Shown here: positions 1 to 6,581 of the stretch, piece by piece
Layout of the letters: every line of letters starts with the position of its first letter
How positions within the stretch are numbered: the stretch's first letter is position 1
Assembly (NCBI GenBank): GCA_023229405.1
Contig: JALNZH010000104.1
Coordinates: 1-10,751 of the forward strand
Source of the DNA: Bacteroidota bacterium
Lineage (GTDB): Bacteria; Bacteroidota; Ignavibacteria; UBA10030; UBA8401
Length of the DNA stretch: 10,751 bases
Direction of reading: 5' to 3'
Program-made: the position numbers and the translations under genes
The notes under the pieces: model-generated
Databases searched by the model: none
Told to the model about the DNA's origin: nothing
The model's input: only the letters and a program-made list of their open reading frames with translations

Positions 1-2
1 CT

Positions 3-497
3 CACAAGGGATATATCGATGTCGAAAGCAAAGTCGGACGGGGTAGCTCATTTACCCTCTATCTACCTCTTGCCGGTGAAACAGAGGTACCTGTGCAGAC
101 AGAAGTGATGATCCATGGTCAGATCCGCGGCGGGACGGAAACAATACTTATTGTTGAAGATGAAGAGATGTTGATTTTAATGATAAAAATTCTGTTGGAG
201 GATGAAGGGTATACCGTGCTTGAAGCCCACGATGGCGAGGAAGCGGTAAATATATTCCGCGAAAAAAAGGACGCGATCAATCTAATTGTCACCGATATGG
301 GACTTCCGAAGCTTTCCGGATATGATGAATTCCTGATGTTGAAAAAAATCCAACCCGACGTAAAAGTTATTTTTGCCAGCGGTTTTTTTGATCCGAATGT
401 TAAAGCTGAATTGGATAAACAAGGAGCGAAAGCGTATATCCAAAAACCGTATGATCGAACAGAGCTTCTACGTGTGATCCGTGCATCGTTGGATTAG
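3..497 (+). CDS. Hybrid sensor histidine kinase, C-terminal part (end of HATPase domain plus receiver domain); 5' end outside window
   Basis: The frame is open from the left edge to the TAG at 495-497, so this is the 3' end of a longer gene. The first visible codons read HKGYIDVESKVGRGSSFTLY, the typical final block of a histidine-kinase ATPase domain (G2 box with Gly-x-Gly, then the last beta strand). A short linker leads into a complete receiver (REC) domain. The receiver has an acidic Glu-Asp pair in LIVEDEE (about 156-161), the phospho-acceptor Asp in IVTDMGLP (codon 294-296), a Ser in the VIFASG switch position, and the conserved Lys in YIQKPY (codon 444-446). All residues needed for phosphotransfer are present. 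The GTG at 93 is not a credible start, because homology runs through it. The protein would be an orthodox hybrid kinase, autophosphorylating on a His upstream of the window and passing phosphate to its own receiver. The signal sensed is not visible. Confidence 0.88.
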   Translation, partial: HKGYIDVESKVGRGSSFTLYLPLAGETEVPVQTEVMIHGQIRGGTETILIVEDEEMLILMIKILLEDEGYTVLEAHDGEEAVNIFREKKDAINLIVTDMGLPKLSGYDEFLMLKKIQPDVKVIFASGFFDPNVKAELDKQGAKAYIQKPYDRTELLRVIRASLD

Positions 498-664
498 TAA
501 CGGCGTATTCGAATATTGGCCACTATAATTTTTACATCATAGCTATCCAAAATAAAACCCTTAAAGAGTGGGGACTGAAATCATGAAGGGACTTTTTGAT
601 GGCGATTTTGCCATCAACGGGTAAGTGCGAACGGGATTCATCGCGCGCGTTACATTTCGCAAGT
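498..664. other. Intergenic stretch with a perfect 8-bp hairpin (596-617)
   Basis: No convincing gene lies between the kinase stop and the SRPBCC gene (498-884). At 596-603 and 610-617 there is a perfect inverted repeat, TTGATGGC and GCCATCAA, around a 6-nt loop GATTTT. It is preceded by five T's and not followed by a T-tract on either strand, so it is not a standard intrinsic terminator. It may still mark the 3' end of the kinase transcript. A 13-codon ATG-to-TAA frame (583-624) runs across the hairpin, but nothing supports it being translated. The remaining 665-884 holds the repeat listed separately and a leader of about 115 bp without an obvious promoter. Confidence 0.5.
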
Positions 665-769
665 GGTTCTTTTGCTTCTTTTCTTGTGCCGACCAAATCT
701 TTATACCATGTCGGCACAAGAAAAGGAGGAATAAGTTTTTCTCTTTTATGATTTATTTTGGACAAGTAT
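665..769 (+). repeat. Interspersed palindromic repeat, copy 1 (105 bp)
   Basis: This segment recurs in inverted orientation at 10484-10605. Apart from a 17-nt length difference I count only three mismatches by eye. Its centre is a perfect inverted repeat: CTTTTCTTGTGCCGAC at 678-693 and GTCGGCACAAGAAAAG at 710-725, around a 16-nt loop identical in both copies. With one G-U pair the stem extends to about 19 bp. The homology ends abruptly at GGTTCTTTTGC on one side and GGACAAGTAT on the other. Those ends are not inverted repeats of each other, and I see no flanking target-site duplication. It carries no gene. It resembles a REP/MITE-type non-autonomous element or a structured intergenic repeat; I do not recognise the family. 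Confidence 0.85.
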
Positions 770-884
770 GTTTTTACATAAAAATTGATCGACATTGCAA
801 TCGAAGGGGAGATTCAGGTCGTCACCTTTCGGTCGTTTTGTTATTGTATCTGGATTGTCGGTAATTATTTACAGGAGTTGTTCT

Positions 885-1316
885 ATGACGAAATTATTTA
901 CGGCAACCATTTCCAAGAATATCAATGCCGATACGGCCAGAGTGTGGAAAGCACTCATCACTCCGGAAATAATTAAGCAATATTTATTCGGCACGGAAAC
1001 AGAAAGCAAGTGGACCGTCGGCAGTCCGATCTACTTCCGCGGTGAATATCAGGGAAAGATATACGAGAATAAAGGAGTGATCCTGGAGTTGCACACGGAA
1101 AAACTTCTTCGGTACACCTACTGGAGTTCAATGGCTGGTACTTCAGACATTCCTGAAAACTACGTTGTCGTTTCCTACGAACTTCTACAACATGGAACAT
1201 CGACAGAATTGACCATTGTGCAGGATGGGATCAAAACTGAAGAAAGTAAAAAACATTCCGAACAGAACTGGGGCATGGTGTTGGAGTCGATAAAAAAAAT
1301 TGTGGAAGGAATGTAA
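885..1316 (+). CDS. SRPBCC (AHSA1/START-like) domain protein
   Basis: A 143-residue single-domain protein of the SRPBCC superfamily, AHSA1-like branch, usually about 140-160 residues, so it is full length. The N-terminal pattern with I-x-A-x3-VW-K-A-L at residues 11-21 and the PEII...YLFGTE segment match the helix-grip entry of this family. The later ELTIVQDG strand and the C-terminal amphipathic helix (WGMVLESIKKIVEGM) complete the fold. Members bind small hydrophobic ligands or act in stress or regulatory roles; no catalytic residues or substrate can be named. The ATG at 885 is chosen over the in-frame start at 795 because AGGAG at 873-877 lies 7 nt upstream of it and family homology begins there. 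It is cytosolic, with no signal peptide. The disrupted DUF1801/OmdA gene starts immediately after the stop, suggesting a two-gene operon. Confidence 0.85.
   Translation: MTKLFTATISKNINADTARVWKALITPEIIKQYLFGTETESKWTVGSPIYFRGEYQGKIYENKGVILELHTEKLLRYTYWSSMAGTSDIPENYVVVSYELLQHGTSTELTIVQDGIKTEESKKHSEQNWGMVLESIKKIVEGM
1306..1310 (+). promoter_or_regulatory. Shine-Dalgarno AAGGA in front of an ATA codon
   Basis: AAGGA lies inside the last codons of the SRPBCC gene, 8 nt before ATA at 1319-1321. ATA falls in the correct frame and at the position where the next gene's N-terminus is expected (I/M-SVNDKRIDAYI). No ATG, GTG or TTG is available in that frame between the upstream stop at 1247 and the TTG at 1385. 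The site therefore marks the original start, with ATG probably mutated to ATA, or a rare non-canonical start. Confidence 0.5.
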
Positions 1317-1318
1317 CA

Positions 1319-1935
1319 ATATCCGTCAACGACAAACGTATCGACGCATATATTGCACACGCACAACCGATTGCACGTCCGATTTTGAAGCATGTGCGCA
1401 GGCTCGTCCACACAGCATGTCCGGATGTTGAAGAAACGATAAAGTGGAAATTTCCGCATTTCAATTTCAAAGGGAAGATGATGTGCAGTATGGCTGCGTT
1501 TCAACGGCATTGCGCGTTCGGATTCTGGAAGGCGTCGCTGATGAAGGATCGACGATTGACAGCAACGGCGAAATCCGAATCTGCAATGGGTCACCTGGGC
1601 AGGATCACGTTGCTGGAGATCTTCTCTCGAATTAAAAAATGATTGCCTATATTGCCGAAGCCGCTGCATTAAATGTGCAAGGCAGTACAATAAAAAAAGA
1701 TTCCTCAACCAAAAAGAAAAAAGACATTAATGTTCCAAAAGTTTTTTTGTTTGTGCTGAAGAAGAATACCAAGGCATTTGCCGTATTTAAAGGATTCAGT
1801 TACTCCCAGCACAAAGACGATGTGCCGTGGATTGTTGAAGCAAAAACGGAAATGACCCGCATTGCGCGTCTTTCCACTGCAGTGGAATGGATGGCGGAGG
1901 GAAAAGTCCGAAATTGGAAGTACGTTAAAAAATAA
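1319..1935 (+). pseudogene. YdeI/OmpD-associated-type protein (DUF1801 + OmdA domains), broken by a frame change and lacking a normal start
   Basis: Two consecutive frames together give one protein of the DUF1801-OmdA (YdeI-like) family. Frame 1 runs from about 1319 to TGA 1640-1642. It contains the DUF1801 block: RIDAYIAHAQ, then HTACPDVEETIKWKFPHFNF and the Cys-Ser-Met-Ala-Ala-Phe and HCAFGFWKASLMKD motifs. Frame 2 starts at ATG 1639 and ends at TAA 1933-1935. It contains the OmdA part, including ALxxNxKAxAxFxxFSYS-like spacing and the C-terminal AVEWMAEGKVRNWKY motif typical of the family. The break falls at an A6 run (1634-1639): one extra A would fuse ...SRIKK directly to MIAYIAEAA. The stop and the second ATG overlap as ATGA, so two coupled half-proteins are a formal alternative. 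The first half also lacks a canonical start (ATA at 1319). Function in the family is poorly defined; it has been linked to bacteriocin resistance or OmpD-related phenotypes. I call it a pseudogene, or a gene with a base-calling error in the A-run. Confidence 0.8.
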
Positions 1936-2110
1936 CCGCATAAAGATCTCCACATCAGTTGACTTTGTTCAGTCCAAATGGTACTATGCCGTTAGTCAAG
2001 GGACCGAATCTCCTTTTCTCACATCCGCACCCGATCATCCGTTTACACAGAGCAACTTTTTTTGCTGCGGTCCCATTCCGGATATTGTTATTGCCTTCTC
2101 TCACATCATA

Positions 2111-2116
2111 AGGAGG
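2111..2116 (+). promoter_or_regulatory. Strong Shine-Dalgarno AGGAGG that decides the nucleotidyltransferase start
   Basis: AGGAGG is followed by two in-frame ATGs, at 2119 (2-nt spacing) and 2125 (8-nt spacing). Only the second has normal spacing, so translation is taken to start at 2125. The longer frame opening at 2062 would read through this site. Confidence 0.7.
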
Positions 2117-2124
2117 GTATGAGC

Positions 2125-3090
2125 ATGAGACAACGATCGTGGTTCGCCGCACTGCATCCGCCAACTGATCACCGGTGGGGAATTATTCTTGCCGGGGGGA
2201 ATGGAAAACGGCTTCAGCATTTCATTAAAGCGCGATTCGGAGAGTACCGTCCAAAACAATATTGTGCATTGATCGGAAGCCGGTCAATGCTTCGCCATAC
2301 TATCGACCGCGTATCACCCCTTTTTTCAACCGATCATTTGATGACAACGGTAAACGCCGGACATCTCTCATGGGCATTCGGCGACCTGCAAGACCGTCTT
2401 CCTGAAACCGTTGTCATTCAGCCGATGAACCGCGAGACGGGTCCGGGCATTCTTTTGCCGTTGCTCCACGTACACCACGCCGATCCGCACGCAATTGTTG
2501 GATTGTTTCCCGCCGATCATTTTATTCTGCAAGAAGAGTTGTATCGTGCGTACGTGTCGAAGGCATTCGAAGCTGTGTCCGATGACCCGAACCGAATTGT
2601 GACGCTTGGAGTTGCACCCACGTCGCTCCAATTCGGATACGGATGGATTGAAACCGGCGACCGTTGCATTACCGATGGCATCCATTTGGTAAAACGATTT
2701 TGGGAGAAACCGAATGCACAGTTGACGCAGTACCTTCATGACAAAGGATGCCTCTGGAATACGATGACCATTGTCGGCACAACGGAAAATTTTTTACATT
2801 TGTTTAAAGAACACATGAGCGATGTATTCGCTCCCGCACAGCGGATTATTCAATCGCTCGGTACGATATTCGAGTCCGACGTTGCCGAAGATGTGTTTAC
2901 GTCGTTGCCTTCAGTCAATTTTTCACACGGGCTTCTGGAAAAAATTCCGGATCGGCTAAGCGTTTTGCGGATCCGCGGAGTGTACTGGAATGATTGGGGG
3001 GATGAACAGCGTATTCTCAGCGATATTGATTCTCTGGAACAGCCGGAATATCCGAGCTCCGAAGAGAGAGGGAGGATAATCGCTGAATAA
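2125..3090 (+). CDS. Mannose-1-phosphate guanylyltransferase-type sugar nucleotidyltransferase
   Basis: A 321-residue NTP_transferase-fold enzyme. Visible motifs, in order, are the nucleotide-binding loop LAGGNGKRL (residues 22-30), the RPKQYC motif with its conserved Lys44, FPADH (128-132; FPxDH is the signature of GDP-mannose pyrophosphorylases), YGWIE (172-176), FWEKP (192-196, matching the F-x-EKP motif) and CLWNT (209-213). The C-terminal stretch with a Trp-Asn-Asp-Trp-Gly (about 289-293) also fits the family. The expected reaction is sugar-1-phosphate plus NTP giving NDP-sugar plus pyrophosphate in the cytosol, most likely mannose-1-phosphate and GTP to GDP-mannose for surface glycans. 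The length fits the short, single-domain bacterial enzymes without the C-terminal isomerase domain. The AGG-AGG site sets the start. It stands alone, with no glycan genes next to it, so the exact sugar and nucleotide remain uncertain. Confidence 0.82.
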   Translation: MRQRSWFAALHPPTDHRWGIILAGGNGKRLQHFIKARFGEYRPKQYCALIGSRSMLRHTIDRVSPLFSTDHLMTTVNAGHLSWAFGDLQDRLPETVVIQPMNRETGPGILLPLLHVHHADPHAIVGLFPADHFILQEELYRAYVSKAFEAVSDDPNRIVTLGVAPTSLQFGYGWIETGDRCITDGIHLVKRFWEKPNAQLTQYLHDKGCLWNTMTIVGTTENFLHLFKEHMSDVFAPAQRIIQSLGTIFESDVAEDVFTSLPSVNFSHGLLEKIPDRLSVLRIRGVYWNDWGDEQRILSDIDSLEQPEYPSSEERGRIIAE

Positions 3091-3276
3091 TTCATAGAAA
3101 TATCAATCGAAATCGGTAACAAAAGTCAACAACCTCAGACAGTGTTGCTGTCCGCCCGCAATAGTCTCTAGAATATTCTCATACTCAATTTCCCGATAGC
3201 ATATCTCGAATCGATTCTCTAACTTTACCCAATTTAAATTTAGTACAACCGTTTAGCACGGGAAAGGAATTGCTGT

Positions 3277-3753
3277 ATGCCGACGATGGAAGAACGCAAG
3301 ATGATGATTCAAAAGATTAAATCGCTGCCGGGTATTCTTGATGCCACGGTGGAAGGATTGAGCGATGCTCAGCTTGATACACCGTACCGTGAAGGAGGGT
3401 GGACGGTTCGTCAGGTTGTGCACCATCTGTGCGATTCGCACATGAATGCATTTCTCCGATTCAAATGGATGTTGAATGAAAATGTTCCAACAATCAAAAC
3501 GTACGATCAGGATGTGTGGGCAACATCGCCGGAGTACAAACTTCCCGTACTGGAATCGCTGCACCTGCTTCGCGGTTTGCATGAACGGTGGGCGATAATG
3601 TTGGATACCATCGACGAACAGGGGTGGAGCCGCACGGCGAATCATCCCGAGAGTGGAGTAGTAACGCTGGACAAGATGCTGCAGACTTATTCTTCTCATG
3701 GTGAAAAGCATTGCGGTCAAATTCTGAGACTACGCGATAGAATGGATTGGTAA
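3277..3753 (+). CDS. DinB-family metal-binding protein, YfiT/BstA-like putative thiol S-transferase
   Basis: A 158-residue four-helix DinB-fold protein closest to the YfiT/BstA (bacillithiol S-transferase) branch. It shows the diagnostic LSDAQLDTPYREGGWTVRQV (about residues 28-47), followed by HHLCDSHMN (49-57), FLRFKWMLNE, PTIKTYD and the C-terminal His141-x3-His145 motif (SHGEKH). The HH of HHLCDSH plus the H-x3-H pair are the expected metal ligands. Family members transfer bacillithiol to electrophiles in detoxification; the sequence supports the family but not the substrate. Compared with typical members (about 170-180 residues) it lacks the N-terminal YPIG-type extension, and the otherwise common second His of the final motif and a later His are replaced by Lys and Gln. 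The start is fixed by AAAGGA at 3263-3268, 8 nt upstream; an in-frame stop at 3241 excludes a longer N-terminus. It appears monocistronic. Confidence 0.83.
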   Translation: MPTMEERKMMIQKIKSLPGILDATVEGLSDAQLDTPYREGGWTVRQVVHHLCDSHMNAFLRFKWMLNENVPTIKTYDQDVWATSPEYKLPVLESLHLLRGLHERWAIMLDTIDEQGWSRTANHPESGVVTLDKMLQTYSSHGEKHCGQILRLRDRMDW

Positions 3754-3818
3754 AAGTTTTGCACAGAGGTACGCATCGCATATCGTTTCAACAATCAGTT
3801 TTTTATGATAATTATTCG

Positions 3819-4381
3819 ATGAATACTTCTGTACGTCTGTTTCTTCTCATTCTCTAAGTGTCCGATTGTTCTTCATGTGAGCTAACGGAACAACCATCAC
3901 ACCGAATTGTTTTTTTCAGCGATTCAATTACGAAACTGGGTGGATACGTTTCGATCGTCCGTGATTCCCTGGCGTCTACGTTGTGTGGCATTACGTGTTC
4001 GTTTCTCGTGGACTCAGCGGAACTCCGAAAGAACAATTTGCATCCTGACTGATTGAACTTATCGGGAAGCTTCATGTTGTCGGAGCTCGGGTGGCGCTCC
4101 GCACACCGAGCGTGATCGACGAAAAAACGAACAACCCGAACAAATACGATTCAATGTTGGATGAGTACAGTGCCGTATCGCGCAGCGTTGCTTCATACAC
4201 TGGTTCGATATTGTGCGATCTTAGAAAGATATTTCTTGATCATCTTCGTTTAAACAATCCATCTAATGTGGAAAAAAATATTCTTACCTACGACGGTGTT
4301 CATCTAAATGGTGCCGGCAATCGATTTGTTGTAGCACAAATGATGATGAAACTGGAGGGCATGAAAGCATTTTCTCCTTAG
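3819..4381 (+). pseudogene. Decayed GDSL/SGNH-type lipase-esterase with a signal sequence
   Basis: Pieces of one SGNH hydrolase are recognisable in two frames. ATG 3819 begins MNTSVRLFLLIL, a signal-peptide-like start cut by TAA at 3855-3857. The same frame continues to RIVFFSDSITKLGGYVSIVRDSL, the block I region in which the first Gly of GDSIT has become Ser while the nucleophile Ser is kept. After 3971 the homology moves to another frame. There GVYVVWH (3971-3991) looks like a mutated GINDVWH block III that has lost its Asn and Asp, and GTPKEQFAS follows, interrupted by TGA at 4046-4048. The frame then runs as LIELIGKLHVVGARV and TPSVIDEKTNNPNKYD to the block V DGVHLN-GAGNRFV motif with its catalytic Asp and His, ending at TAG 4379-4381. 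Block II and about 35-45 residues between RDSL and block III are missing. Two stops, a frame change, an internal deletion and lost active-site residues make a working enzyme very unlikely. Confidence 0.85.
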
Positions 4382-4531
4382 AAATAAGCTGCTTTCCGGT
4401 ATATAATTATTTTTCTCCTCTGCCAATCATCAATCCGCCGATAAATAAGACAATGTTATCGGCATCACAGTTTGTTATGAACGATGTTAGTACCATTAAA
4501 CTATCAGTCATGGGGGGATTGGAGATGAAAA

Positions 4532-5065
4532 ATGAGAACCATAGTGCTGCTAGCGGTGTTTTTTTCCACCATGCTACAATCACAGGTCATGAATGATGCT
4601 CAAGTGCTTCGCCCTAAAAAAGCAGGAGCGCATGTTTCCGCAGTTCAATCGAATGGAGTTATCTCACCGGTTGCCGGCTTTGGTATTGGAATTTTCCGCG
4701 GTGCCGATATTGAAGTAGCAGGGAAAAAATCTCCGGGTTTGCTCTATATTAGCATCAACACGGAAATTATTTTGCGGTACCAACCGTGTATTTCTCTTTC
4801 CCTCGGCGGGCACTACGAAACGATCGCGTCCGGTGCGGATATGACCGTAAACGTTTCGTTTCCCATCAACAGATTTTCTACCCTCTACACTGGTGTCGAT
4901 GCAGATGCAAATTATGTGAATGGGAACATTAAAACGCCTTTCTGGTACTTTGCCGGAATCAATACATTTTTCAGCCGCGGCTTCGAAGGATTCCTTGAGA
5001 TCGATCCTGCCATATTTTCTCCCACTTCAATTGTTCTTATTGGCGGTGTCAGATACTATTTTTAA
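4532..5065 (+). CDS. Small secreted/outer-membrane beta-barrel-like protein of unknown function
   Basis: A 177-residue protein not assignable to a named family. It begins with a clear signal peptide: MRT, a hydrophobic core IVLLAVFFSTML, then LQSQ with probable cleavage near residue 18. The mature part is rich in alternating polar and aromatic residues in strand-like stretches, such as GLLYISINTEIILRY, CISLSLGGHYETI, FSTLYTGVDADANYV, FWYFAGINTFF and IVLIGGVRYYF. It ends in Phe after two Tyr, the usual C-terminal signature of outer-membrane barrels recognised by the BAM complex. About eight strands would fit the length, but this is judged by eye. GGAG at 4521-4524 lies 7 nt before the ATG at 4532. 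It precedes the export cassette by 216 bp and is probably a separate transcript, so a functional link is speculative. Confidence 0.6.
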   Translation: MRTIVLLAVFFSTMLQSQVMNDAQVLRPKKAGAHVSAVQSNGVISPVAGFGIGIFRGADIEVAGKKSPGLLYISINTEIILRYQPCISLSLGGHYETIASGADMTVNVSFPINRFSTLYTGVDADANYVNGNIKTPFWYFAGINTFFSRGFEGFLEIDPAIFSPTSIVLIGGVRYYF

Positions 5066-5281
5066 CTCCATTCACCTGTAATTCTCCCCGTTTCGCCGAA
5101 AAAAATACTGAATCCGTTATTATTCTCCGTATTTTTCCCCAAGTAGTAATTATGGAATTGTTATACTATTCAACACTTCGTTGCCTTTTCCGCTTAAATT
5201 AGAGATATTACTCAACAATTTTACTGTGATGAAAAAAGAGTTCTTTTCCTTTTCTTCAGGTTAAGAACGGGAACAGAGTTT

Positions 5282-6514
5282 ATGTCAGACAATAAACACA
5301 CCGATCTCTCATTTCTCAAAATTAATCGCAACGCGCCACGCGAAACAGAACCAAGATCAAAATCATCGCTGATCATTTTGTTAATCGTCGGTGTTTTGGT
5401 AATTTCTGCCGGACTTTTCTTCGCATTCGTATCCGGCAACTCTACCGAAACGGTAGAACTCGGCACCGTTGTGTTAACCACCTCTGCGCAGGAAAGCGCC
5501 GTACTGACGGCAAGCGGATATATTGTTGCTCAGCGGAAAGCAGCGGTTGCATCGAAAGGGACCGGGCGGCTGGAATACCTCGGTGTGATCGAAGGGGATC
5601 GGGTAAAAACTGGACAGATCATCGGACGGCTGGAGAGCAGCGACGTGGAAGCGGCATTGGGACAAGTAAAGGCGAATCTTAATCTCGCAAAAGCAGGATT
5701 GGAAAGTGCGAAAGCGGAACTGGATGATGCCGCGGCGAATTTTGAAAGGCAGAAAACATTGTTTGCACAAAATTCTATTTCACGTGCGGACTATGATGGT
5801 GCCAATGCACGGTACAGGCGTGCCGTTGCTGCAGTTTCTTCCGCCGATGCTTCCATTAAATATGCCGAAGCGAATGTGCGTGCAACAGAAGTGCAGCTAG
5901 AGTATACGCTTATTCGCGCGCCGTTTGACGGTGTGGTGTTGACGAAGAATGCAAATGTCGGAGAGGTGATTTCGCCGTTCGGTGCGGCAGCCGGTTCGCG
6001 CGGCGCGATTGTTTCCGTTGCCGATATGTCGTCGCTTGAAGTGGAAGCGGATGTTTCGGAATCCAACATCGAAAAAATTAAAGAAGGAATGCTATGCGAA
6101 ATCACGCTCGATGCATATCCCGAGCAGCGATATTCCGGATTTGTGAACAAGATTGTTCCGACGGCGGACCGGGCGAAAGCGACGGTGTTAACCAAAGTGA
6201 GATTTAAAGAACGGGATGCACGGGTGCTGCCGGAAATGCGGGCGAAAGTGAGTTTTCTGAAAGAAGGAAAACTGCAAGAGGAGAACAACACCCCTCCGAA
6301 AATCTCCGTACCGGCCTCTGCCATCACCACGCGAAATGGACAAAAAGTGGTTTTCGTTGCAAAAGGCGAAACACTTACAGAAACAGCCGTAACGCTCGGA
6401 GAATCGATGGGGAACAGAATTGAAATCAAATCCGGAGTGATGCCGGGCGAGAAAGTTGTTCTTCGTCCGACGGAAAAACTTTCTACTGGAATAAAATTTA
6501 CAATAGAGAAATAA
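5282..6514 (+). CDS. MacA/HlyD-type periplasmic adaptor (membrane fusion) subunit
   Basis: A 410-residue membrane-fusion protein. A cytosolic N-terminal stretch is followed by one membrane anchor at about residues 29-51 (SLIILLIVGVLVISAGLFFA). The first half of the lipoyl/barrel-sandwich domain is at 77-119 (ASGYIVAQRKAAV...GDRVKTGQIIGRLES). A long Ala-rich coiled-coil hairpin covers about 122-205, and the second lipoyl half, with LIRAPFDGVVLTKNANVGE, starts near 210. A beta-barrel and membrane-proximal domain follow to the C-terminus. This order is standard for adaptors of ABC and RND exporters, which link the inner-membrane pump to an outer-membrane channel. It is the first gene of a four-gene cassette; the following ATPase and FtsX permeases identify the transporter as MacB/Lol-like ABC rather than RND. 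The RBS is weak (a purine stretch GGGAACAGAG before ATG 5282). The gap to the ATPase gene is 67 bp, without a clear terminator. Confidence 0.88.
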   Translation: MSDNKHTDLSFLKINRNAPRETEPRSKSSLIILLIVGVLVISAGLFFAFVSGNSTETVELGTVVLTTSAQESAVLTASGYIVAQRKAAVASKGTGRLEYLGVIEGDRVKTGQIIGRLESSDVEAALGQVKANLNLAKAGLESAKAELDDAAANFERQKTLFAQNSISRADYDGANARYRRAVAAVSSADASIKYAEANVRATEVQLEYTLIRAPFDGVVLTKNANVGEVISPFGAAAGSRGAIVSVADMSSLEVEADVSESNIEKIKEGMLCEITLDAYPEQRYSGFVNKIVPTADRAKATVLTKVRFKERDARVLPEMRAKVSFLKEGKLQEENNTPPKISVPASAITTRNGQKVVFVAKGETLTETAVTLGESMGNRIEIKSGVMPGEKVVLRPTEKLSTGIKFTIEK

Positions 6515-6581
6515 TTTTTATCACAGCACTGTTATCATAAAAAAATTGTAGTATTCATTTATTCACAAACCATCAATTATT

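Noticed and set aside
532..795. Minus-strand frame of 87 codons covering repeat copy 1, sharing the peptide WYKDLVGTRKEAKEP with a + strand frame in copy 2
   Set aside because: The shared peptide is a direct consequence of the identical repeat DNA. The frame has no ribosome-binding site and diverges completely outside the repeat.
1175..1708. Minus-strand frame of 177 codons over the SRPBCC and DUF1801 genes
   Set aside because: It is antisense to two recognisable family members, has Cys- and Arg-rich composition typical of a shadow frame, and matches no family I know.
1999..2074. 7-bp inverted repeat GGGACCG / CGGTCCC upstream of the nucleotidyltransferase
   Set aside because: The arms are short and about 60 nt apart, and there is no supporting riboswitch-like or attenuator feature, so chance is likely.
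4399..4408. TATATAAT, possible -10 element upstream of the barrel-like protein gene
   Set aside because: No matching -35 at the right distance and no Bacteroidota-type TAnnTTTG element. It lies about 125 bp from the start codon in AT-rich DNA, so it cannot be called.
5791..6429. Minus-strand frame of 212 codons antisense to the adaptor gene
   Set aside because: It is Ser/Thr/Ala-rich shadow sequence opposite a strongly supported membrane-fusion protein.
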